A stretch of DNA of 12,201 nt from Legionellales bacterium (GTDB lineage Bacteria; Pseudomonadota; Gammaproteobacteria; Legionellales; Legionellaceae): the NCBI GenBank assembly GCA_003489505.1, contig DNMA01000032.1, positions 1 through 12,201 of the forward strand, read 5' to 3'. Under the pieces are notes generated by a model. That model ran no database searches, had not been told where the DNA came from, and saw nothing but the letters and a program-made list of their open reading frames with translations. The translations under genes were made by a program, and so were the position numbers. Below, piece after piece: positions 1 to 6,900 of this stretch (position 1 is the first letter of the stretch; every line of letters begins with the position of its first letter).

Positions 1-90
1 CTTTTTTTTCATTGAACCATTTAACGTGTCCAATTTCTCTTTGCGACATTTCGCGATCCCCTTTTTTACAATATTAACAAAAAACACATA

Positions 91-107
91 ACTGCCTATT
101 AAGCAGT
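91..107. repeat. Inverted repeat, 5-bp arms
   Basis: ACTGC (91-95) and GCAGT (103-107) are perfect complements around a 7-base loop. This is the first of three inverted repeats in the region. It is short and has no adjacent T run, so a terminator role is not supported. Confidence 0.4.
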
Positions 108-114
108 CAAACTA

Positions 115-131
115 TCATTGAAAACCAATGA
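115..131. repeat. Inverted repeat, 6-bp arms
   Basis: TCATTG (115-120) and CAATGA (126-131) are perfect complements around AAAAC. It lies 7 bp after the previous inverted repeat. The word TCATTGAA also occurs at 9-16. It may be an operator half-site pair or chance; nothing further identifies it. Confidence 0.4.
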
Positions 132-169
132 CATAATTTAGAATACCAGTTTTTTTATGATTGTTAACC

Positions 170-196
170 TTTTTTTGTAGTGTAAATACAAAAAAA
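170..196. repeat. Perfect 10-bp T/A-tract inverted repeat
   Basis: TTTTTTTGTA (170-179) and TACAAAAAAA (187-196) are exact complements separated by 7 bases. The centre, near 183, is about 65 bp before the predicted transcription start of the peptidase gene, where an upstream activator often binds. The phased T and A tracts would also bend DNA. As RNA the stem would be almost all A-U and weak, so a DNA-level role seems likelier than a terminator. Confidence 0.5.
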
Positions 197-212
197 TTAA
201 TATTTCATGAAA

Positions 213-241
213 TTGACTAATTCCTAACAGGCTTTTATAGT
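213..241 (+). promoter_or_regulatory. Sigma70-type promoter for the M13 peptidase gene
   Basis: The -35 box is TTGACT (213-218) and the -10 box is TATAGT (236-241), with the ideal 17-bp spacer. Each differs from consensus by one base. The expected start of transcription is near 248, giving a short leader of about 24 bases before the ATG at 272. Boxes and spacing are seen directly; activity is inferred. Confidence 0.75.
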
Positions 242-271
242 AATCTTACATTAATTTAGAGTTCTTCTTTC

Positions 272-2287
272 ATGTCAAAAAAATACCTTATTCAGCTTTT
301 AAGTTTCTTCATGCTTTCACCATCCATTCATGCTCAAAATAATGATTATCTTTATACCGATTGGATGGATAAACATTACCAGCCGGCTTATAACTTTTTT
401 TTATATGCCAATAATAACTGGATTAAAAATAACCCCATTCCTCACGATAAAGGACGCTGGAGTATTTTTGATTCTCTGGATGAAAAAGTTAATCATCAAA
501 TTCAATCGATGATTTTAAATTTACCTCAAGATAAAAAGCGCTTTACCAATACAATCAATCAACAAATTTATGCTTATTATGCTTCAGGAATGAATACCCA
601 ACAGATTGAAAAAACAAAAGCCACTCCTTTAATGCCATTGGTTGAGCAGGTTCAAAATATCCAAAACTTAGAGGATTTAGCCAAGCTCACTGCAAAGCTC
701 CATCAGTATGGTATCAATGTCTTTTACGCATTCAGCTCAACATCTGATATTCATCATGAAGGGCAAATGATTGGTGGTATTGTACAAGATGGCTTGAATT
801 TACCGCATCGGGATTATTACCTCAAAGATGACCCTAAAACCTTAAGTATTAAGGCATCTTATATCAAAATACTAGAAACCATATTTCTAGATTTAAAATA
901 TAGTCGAGCCAATGCAAAAAAAGCAGCGCTTGATACCTGGGAAATTGAAAAAAAACTAGCCGGTTTTTCCAAACCACAGGATTACTTTAGAAACCCTAAA
1001 AATATTGACCACCTCAGTCAATCAAAAGCGTTATCAAAAAATTATCAACATCTTTATTTGGATGAGTATTTTGCTTTAAGAGGCTTATCAAAGGATTTTC
1101 CAATTAATAATTTTACCCCAAGTTTTTTATCCACTCTCGATGATTATCTTGCAGGCCTTCCAAGTAATCAAATCAAAAATTATTTACTGGCACATATTTA
1201 TTTTACTTTTGCTGATAATTTACATCAATCGATTCGTAATGAATTCTGTCAGGTCAAAATGATTTTATCGGATATCGAAACTTGTCCATTACGCTGGAAA
1301 CAAATTATTACTGAACTCAATACCTATATGGGTTATGCAGTGGGTGATATTTATCTGGAACATTATTACCGAGCGGGTGCCATTGAAAAAACCACAAGCA
1401 TTGTTGAACATATTAAACAACAAATGGAGGCTCAGTTGAGCGCTAGTCAGTGGCTATCACCTCATACTAAAAAATTTGCTCTATTAAAATTAAGAAAAAT
1501 GCGCTCTAGAGTCGGGTTTAATCACTTTGATATAGATTACAGTACTTTAGAGATAAGCCAATCCAAAAGCTATCTTGAAAATGCATTGGCTTTAAGTCAA
1601 TTTGAAACCCAGCGCAAACTCGTCAAAATCGGACAGGCCAAAAATGAAAACGAATGGGATATGCCACCTCAATCGATTAATGCTTACTATGATGTGTCAA
1701 AAAATCAAATTAATATCCCCTACGGCATCTTACAAGCACCTTTTTTTGATGTAAATGCCACAGATGCAATTAATTATGGCGGGATTGGTGCTGTCATTGG
1801 CCATGAAATATCGCATGGTTTCGATGATCAAGGTGCACAATTTAATGAAGTGGGTTTATTTAAAAAATGGTGGACTCAACAGGACTGGGAAAACTACCAA
1901 ACAAGAGTTCAATGTATTGTGAAGCAATATTCCCAATATCCAGTTCAAGGCACTCAAAATATTCATTTAAATGGAAAAATGGTAAGCGGTGAGGCGATTG
2001 CAGATCTTGTAGGGATTCATTTAGCCTATGAGGCATTTATAAAAAGCCAAGCAAAAGCTCAAAGTTCTTTACTAAATGATTTTAAACCCTCGCAACAATT
2101 TTTCATTAATTACGGTCATATTTGGGCCTCTCACATCCGAGATGCTGAGGCCTTAAAAAGAAGTCGGATGGATTTTCATCCGCCGATGAATATGCGCGTT
2201 AATGGCACTCTAAGAAATGTACTACCCTTCTTTGAGGCTTTTGATATTCCTAAACCTCAAGAGGATAGTCTTTGTCAGTTTTTTTAG
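272..2287 (+). CDS. Secreted M13-family (neprilysin/PepO-like) zinc metallopeptidase
   Basis: This is an M13 endopeptidase, which cleaves peptides outside the cytoplasm. Residues 1-22 look like a signal peptide ending in IHA before QN, with no lipobox. The N-terminal M13 domain begins near residue 30 with the family pattern FFLYANNNWI (usually Y-V-N-G-x-W). The catalytic domain shows NAYY at Asn470, the zinc motif HEISH (His511, Glu512, His515), the third ligand Glu574 in GEAIAD with Asp578, and His636 and Arg642 near RVNG. The spacings 470-511, 511-574 and 636-642 equal those of human neprilysin, so the active site looks intact. The length of 671 residues is normal. One oddity is the C-terminus: it ends CQFF, where the family usually has C-x-x-W. 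The ATG at 272 is preceded only by a weak AGAG about 10 bases upstream, but the signal peptide supports it. The stop overlaps that of the convergent Deg-type protease gene by 4 bp. The natural substrate is unknown. Confidence 0.93.
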   Translation: MSKKYLIQLLSFFMLSPSIHAQNNDYLYTDWMDKHYQPAYNFFLYANNNWIKNNPIPHDKGRWSIFDSLDEKVNHQIQSMILNLPQDKKRFTNTINQQIYAYYASGMNTQQIEKTKATPLMPLVEQVQNIQNLEDLAKLTAKLHQYGINVFYAFSSTSDIHHEGQMIGGIVQDGLNLPHRDYYLKDDPKTLSIKASYIKILETIFLDLKYSRANAKKAALDTWEIEKKLAGFSKPQDYFRNPKNIDHLSQSKALSKNYQHLYLDEYFALRGLSKDFPINNFTPSFLSTLDDYLAGLPSNQIKNYLLAHIYFTFADNLHQSIRNEFCQVKMILSDIETCPLRWKQIITELNTYMGYAVGDIYLEHYYRAGAIEKTTSIVEHIKQQMEAQLSASQWLSPHTKKFALLKLRKMRSRVGFNHFDIDYSTLEISQSKSYLENALALSQFETQRKLVKIGQAKNENEWDMPPQSINAYYDVSKNQINIPYGILQAPFFDVNATDAINYGGIGAVIGHEISHGFDDQGAQFNEVGLFKKWWTQQDWENYQTRVQCIVKQYSQYPVQGTQNIHLNGKMVSGEAIADLVGIHLAYEAFIKSQAKAQSSLLNDFKPSQQFFINYGHIWASHIRDAEALKRSRMDFHPPMNMRVNGTLRNVLPFFEAFDIPKPQEDSLCQFF

Positions 2288-3345
2288 TAAGCACCAATAT
2301 CAATGGTTTTAATTTTGACTGTTAAAGGTGAGCCTGCTCTAATGACAGTCAAATTCACCATAGTTCCCACATCAATATGGGTTAATAGCTGATAAAGCTC
2401 ATCATAGTTTTTAACGGGATGTCTATTCAAAGCAATAATGATATCACCTAACACGATACGACCAATTCCATTTCGATGAGTTGATTGTAAGCCAGCAACT
2501 TGTGCAGGGGTGCCTGGCATAACATCGGCAATTAATATACCTTTTTGAATACCCATATGACTGGAAATATGTGGCGCAACAGGTTGAATTCCAATGCCTG
2601 CTAGTTTTACCCGGCCATGTTTAATAATTTGATTCGCGATATGCTCAATTTCTGTTGCAGGTACAGCAAAACCAACGCCTGCAGAACTGCCGGATTCAGA
2701 AAAAATGGCTGTATTCATACCAATTAAACGTCCACGACTATCTAAAAGTGGTCCTCCTGAGTTTCCAGGATTAATTGAAGCATCGGTTTGAATCATATCA
2801 TGAATTTTGACACCACCCACACCGGGCACCTGACGCCCTAATGCAGAAATCACTCCAACTGTTAAACTGTGGTCAAATCCAAATGGATTACCGATGGCTA
2901 AGGCCTTTTGTCCCACTTGAAGCTCAGGCGTTGGCGCAATTTCAATTTGTGATAAGGATTTTAAGCTTGCCAGTAATTTCGGTGATTGAATTGCAAGTAC
3001 TGCAATATCTTTTCTGGGTTCAAAACCAATGACTGTTGCATCAGAAGTCATACCATTCATCGTAATCGAGAATTTGTCAGCGCCTTTAATCACGTGAAAA
3101 TTTGTGATCACATGCCCTTGATTGTCCCATAATATACCAGAACCTGAGCCAGACTCTTTGACTTCAAATGATTGATGAAATGGATCAGCAATTGTCTTTA
3201 AGCGATGGATGAATGCAACCCTTGGAGAAACTTTCTGAAAGACTACAATGGTATTTTGCTCTTCAGGTAAAAGCGTTAAGGATTGAGCAAAAGAAATATT
3301 TGAAATCAAACAAAGAGATACGAATAAGAACTTAAAGGTTTTCAT
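2284..3345 (-). CDS. Secreted S1C (HtrA/Deg-family) serine protease with one PDZ domain
   Basis: This is a trypsin-fold envelope protease of the HtrA/Deg type, which degrades or handles misfolded proteins in the periplasm. Residues 1-20 form a signal peptide ending in SFA before QS. The catalytic triad is His84 (TNFHVI), Asp113 (RKDIAVL) and Ser196 (GNSGGPL). The substrate-pocket and oxyanion segments IGNPFG and TDASINPGNSGG are intact. A single PDZ domain covers about residues 240-350. The 353-residue length fits one PDZ domain, shorter than two-PDZ DegP/DegQ. The PDZ segment AGLQSTHRNGIGRIVLGDII and the core resemble plant chloroplast Deg1 more than E. coli DegP; this comparison is from memory. 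No clear Shine-Dalgarno precedes the ATG at 3345, but the signal peptide supports this start. Its own promoter lies at 3384-3412. It is convergent with the M13 peptidase gene. Confidence 0.94.
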   Translation of the reverse strand: MKTFKFLFVSLCLISNISFAQSLTLLPEEQNTIVVFQKVSPRVAFIHRLKTIADPFHQSFEVKESGSGSGILWDNQGHVITNFHVIKGADKFSITMNGMTSDATVIGFEPRKDIAVLAIQSPKLLASLKSLSQIEIAPTPELQVGQKALAIGNPFGFDHSLTVGVISALGRQVPGVGGVKIHDMIQTDASINPGNSGGPLLDSRGRLIGMNTAIFSESGSSAGVGFAVPATEIEHIANQIIKHGRVKLAGIGIQPVAPHISSHMGIQKGILIADVMPGTPAQVAGLQSTHRNGIGRIVLGDIIIALNRHPVKNYDELYQLLTHIDVGTMVNLTVIRAGSPLTVKIKTIDIGAY

Positions 3346-3351
3346 GGCACA

Positions 3352-3386
3352 AATAACATCTTATTGAATAAAACAGTGATGTTATT
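3352..3386. repeat. 9-bp inverted repeat over the Deg-type protease transcription start
   Basis: AATAACATC (3352-3360) and GATGTTATT (3378-3386) are perfect complements with a 17-bp spacer. The right arm overlaps three bases of the -10 box (3384-3389) and runs up to the predicted start near 3377. The left arm lies in the leader. Because transcription would begin between the arms, it cannot fold as an RNA hairpin from this promoter. A repressor operator is the natural reading, as inference. Confidence 0.45.
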
Positions 3387-3412
3387 ATATTACATGCGCA
3401 ACTTATAATCAA
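3384..3412 (-). promoter_or_regulatory. Sigma70-type promoter for the Deg-type protease gene
   Basis: Read on the minus strand, the -35 box is TTGATT (3412-3407) and the -10 box is a perfect TATAAT (3389-3384), with a 17-bp spacer. Transcription should start near 3377, about 32 bases before the ATG at 3345. The protease gene is therefore likely transcribed separately from the cytochrome b561 gene upstream, which ends in a hairpin at 3424-3443. Confidence 0.75.
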
Positions 3413-3423
3413 ACTGATTTAAA

Positions 3424-3443
3424 AGAGCAGAAAAACCTGCTCT
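3424..3443 (-). terminator. Hairpin terminator after cytochrome b561, possibly bidirectional
   Basis: AGAGCAG (3424-3430) pairs perfectly with CTGCTCT (3437-3443) around a 6-base loop. The 7-bp stem starts at the base following the cytochrome b561 stop codon (3446-3444). On the minus strand the stem runs into four U residues, then AAA, which is a modest U tract. On the plus strand six T residues follow at 3447-3452, so it could also stop antisense transcription. It separates the leftward operon from the Deg-type protease gene. Confidence 0.65.
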
Positions 3444-3962
3444 CTATTTTTTAAAATTCCACATGGTTTGAATAACTTTATCTTTATCAATAAAGTAATG
3501 TTTTAAATTCCCTAGAAGATGAAGAACAATCATGCCACCAATTATCCAGGCTAAATAATAATGCGTCCAAACAAAAAAGTCTTCGATGGCTTTATTTTTT
3601 TCAATTCCCGGGAAAGGCATATCAAATATACCAAAAAAACTAGGCGTATATTTGCCAGCTGAACTCATGATCCAACCAGATAAGGGCATGGCTACTAACA
3701 AAAAATAAAAGCTATATTGCACAAATCGGGCTAATTTCTTTTCCCAATGGGCTAATTTTTTAGGTAAAACCGGTCTGCCATCTTTGAAAATGAAAGCTAT
3801 TCGAAACACCATCAGGATTAAAACCAGTAATCCAAATGATTTATGCCAGAAATAGGCGGAGTCGGGTAAAAATTTAAAAGACATACCGATTGCCATTAAA
3901 CCTAAAACGGTAATGGCAATCACAGCATGCATTATTTGAGAACGATATGAGTATTTTTTCAT
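3444..3962 (-). CDS. Cytochrome b561 (CybB-type), four-helix di-heme membrane protein
   Basis: This is a small inner-membrane b-type cytochrome. E. coli CybB, the best-known member, oxidises superoxide and passes the electron to ubiquinone; the role here is inferred from the family. The 172 residues contain four hydrophobic helices at about 10-30, 39-58, 79-101 and 130-152. Candidate heme ligands His12, His40, His134 and His148 match the pattern of CybB (His13, His45, His137, His151). His155 is a further conserved-looking histidine near the last helix. The length is normal. The ATG at 3962 has a strong Shine-Dalgarno, AAGGAAG, six bases upstream. The gene begins 30 bp after the glutamate dehydrogenase stop in the same direction and is probably the last gene of that operon. 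Confidence 0.9.
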   Translation of the reverse strand: MKKYSYRSQIMHAVIAITVLGLMAIGMSFKFLPDSAYFWHKSFGLLVLILMVFRIAFIFKDGRPVLPKKLAHWEKKLARFVQYSFYFLLVAMPLSGWIMSSAGKYTPSFFGIFDMPFPGIEKNKAIEDFFVWTHYYLAWIIGGMIVLHLLGNLKHYFIDKDKVIQTMWNFKK

Positions 3963-3968
3963 ATTAAA

Positions 3969-3975
3969 CTTCCTT
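3969..3975 (-). promoter_or_regulatory. Strong ribosome binding site of cytochrome b561
   Basis: AAGGAAG on the minus strand, six bases before the ATG at 3962, fixes that start. It is the clearest ribosome binding site in the leftward operon and allows independent translation of the last gene. Confidence 0.7.
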
Positions 3976-3992
3976 GTTAAATGTTTAATTCC

Positions 3993-6900
3993 TTAAAAGA
4001 ACTCACATACATCTTCATCTTGACATCTTTGCATTGCTGTTTGTGTCAAGTCAAGCAAGTCACGTGAAGCAACAAAAAACATCGTATAGGTTAAAGTATT
4101 ACAAGTTTTAAAACTATCTAAAAGATGATTCCAACGATCAATCAAACCTCGATGAGTCGATGACCACTCTTTCAAGCGTTGTGCAAAAATTGCAAAATCA
4201 TCGCCTTCGTTAATCACTGTATCGGTTAAGAGTCGTTGTTGATCGTCTAAGTCATCTCGTAATGCTTCTCTTGATAAAGACTCCCATTGATTACTTGCAG
4301 TATATCCAATAATTTGTAATCGAATATAATCTAATTGTAGGTAATCACCGACTGCAAAGAATGCAGCTGCAGCAGTTTCTACCGAAATAGCCTTTTTAAA
4401 TGCAATCTCAATAATATCAAAAATCGCAAACATCCCATTTAAGGTCGCTAAGGCTTGACTCATGCTCTCAGGAATACCTTTTTCCATAAAATCAGCTACA
4501 CGTTTATCGAAATATACACGATAGCGCTCACTGAGGATACTCGGTAAAATCATTCTAAAGGTTTGAACACTTCCGCTGTATTTATCAATTGTTGCTTGAA
4601 TATTTAAACGTCTTCTTTGAGTTCTTAACAACCAACGCGTTAAACGTCTTAACACTCGAATATGAAGCATTTGTACTTCAACCATTGACTGTGCTGAAAT
4701 GGAGTTTTGCAATAACTCTAGGCTATTAAGCGTTTCATCCATTTTCAAGACAGTTCGGGCAATCAAATATGCCGAGACAATCGCAGAAGCTGGCGCTCCT
4801 GTTTCATCTTGTAAACGATAAATGAAAGTAAAGCCCATTTCATTGACGATTAAATTGCTAATTTTGGTCGCAATAATTTCTCTTTTCAGCGGATGATTTT
4901 GCATCGCATCAGCATATTTCTTCGCTAGTTGTTTAGGAAAATAGCTCACCAAAACCTCATTAAAGAATGCCTCTTCTGGTACGTTACTTGCCAAAATTTC
5001 TTCTTTTAATAAAATTTTACTGTAGCAATTCAAAACAGCAATTTCAGGAATACTTAAACCCTTATCATTCTGTTTTCTTTCTAATAACACTGAAGTTGAA
5101 GGTAGAAATTCGATTTTTCTATCCAACTTTCCAGCTTTTTCAAGGTGGTCCATATAACGAATATGTAAATCCACTTGATTTGGCGCTTGTGAGGCTAATA
5201 AACTAATTGCTTTGGTTTGTTGATCATTTTCTTTTAAAACAAGGCCTGCGACTTCTTCTGTCATATCACTGAGTATGATGTCACGTTGTTTTAATGTTAA
5301 ATCACCATTTTTAACTAAACCATCCAATAAAATTTTAATATTTACTTCTTTATCAGAACAGCTTACGCCACCAGAATTATCAATAAAGTCGGTATACATT
5401 CGGCCACCACGAAGCGCATATTCGATACGACCTTTTTGGGTAAAGCCAAGGTTCCCACCTTCACCAACAACTTTGCATTTTAATTGGTTGGCGTTGACAC
5501 GAATCATATCATTGCTTCTGTCACCAACATCAATATTGGATTCTTTTGAAGATTTCACAAAAGTACCAATACCACCACTCCATAATAATTCAGTAGAAGA
5601 GGTCAATAAACGCTTAATTAACTCATTAGGCTCTAGACGTTCTTCTTGAATATCAAAACGTTTTGCAATCTCTGGAGAGATTGGTATGTATTTAGCACTT
5701 CGACTGAAGACACCACCACCTGATGAAATTTTACTAGCATCATAATCTTCCCAAGTTGAGCGCGGAAGATTAAACATTCTTTGACGTTCAGCATAACTGA
5801 CAACCGTATCAGGATTGGGGTCTAAGAAAATATGCATGTGGTTAAAAGCAGCCACTAACTGAATATGTTCTGATAACAACATTCCGTTACCGAAAACGTC
5901 CCCTGCCATGTCACCAATACCAACGACTGTGAAAGGCGTGGTTTGTATATCTTTACCTAAGTAATAGAAATGACGTTTAACTGATTCCCATGCACCTCGC
6001 GCGGTAATACCAATTTTCTTATGGTCATAACCATTTGAGCCACCTGACGCAAAGGCATCCCCTAACCAGAAATTAAATTCTTTAGAGATTTCATTAGCAT
6101 AATCTGAGAATGTTGCAGTTCCTTTATCAGCCGCAACAACTAAGTAAGGGTCAACATCATCATAAGGAACAACATGTTGAGGTCTGACAATCTCGCCTTT
6201 TACATAGTTATCAGTAATATCTAATAAGCTACGAATAAAAGATTTATAACAAGCGACACCTTCGGCCCAAACCTCATCACGATTAGTGCACTTATCTAAA
6301 CATTTTGGAACAAATCCACCTTTGGCGCCATTTGGTACAATCACAGCATTTTTAACCTGCTGAGCTTTCATCAAGCCTAACACTTCCGTACGAAAATCTT
6401 CTTTTCTATCAGACCATCTTAAACCACCACGAGCGACTTCACTACAACGCAAGTGAATACCTTCAAAACGTGGAGAATAAACAAATATCTCATATTTTGG
6501 ATAAGGTTTTGGCATGCCAGGAATATCTCGGCTGAAGAATTTAAAGCTGACATAAGATTTAAATTCTCCTTGCGCATTCAATTGATAGAAATTGGTACGT
6601 AAAGTGTTTTTAATGATAGCAATATATTGACGAATAATTTTATCTTCATCCAAATTAGAAACATGCTCTAAATCTTGCAACATTTCTTCATACAGATGAT
6701 TTTGATTTAAAGTTCTATCGCCTTTAAATGATGGGTTGAATCGAACATCAAAATATTGAGAGAGTTTTTTCACTAATGGAATATTATGCAATAAGGCAGA
6801 CTCAATATAATCATGAGAGTAATTAATACCCATCTGCTTGAAGTATTTTGCATAAGCTCTAAACATCATGACTGCACGCCAGTTTAGACCTGCTGCCATC

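Larger units (their letters stand above)
1..271. other. Non-coding region upstream of the M13 peptidase gene
   Basis: I see no convincing gene here. The stretch is very AT-rich, with several T and A runs. It holds three inverted repeats (91-107, 115-131, 170-196) and the promoter at 213-241, each listed separately. On the minus strand a frame is open from about 111 to the left edge. It contains a GTG at 87-85 and an ATG at 12-10 that would read Met-Lys-Lys-Lys off the edge. This could be the 5' end of a divergent gene, but only a few codons are visible and no clear ribosome binding site precedes the ATG. Short open plus-strand frames end at 77 and 91 and have low-complexity translations, so I do not call them. 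Confidence 0.6.

Noticed and set aside
2229..2264. TTGAGG and CCTCAA arms near the end of the M13 gene as a terminator
   Set aside because: The six-base arms lie within coding sequence, have a long loop and are not followed by a T run on either strand at the right distance.
3993..4007. Glutamate dehydrogenase ends in CEFF and the M13 peptidase ends in CQFF
   Set aside because: The two proteins are unrelated, differ in location and share only four terminal residues; no known tag has this pattern, so chance is the simplest view.
5275..5649. 124-codon plus-strand open frame opposite glutamate dehydrogenase
   Set aside because: It lies wholly antisense to a well-conserved enzyme, has no recognisable domain and no ribosome binding site; it is a by-product of the codon pattern on the other strand.
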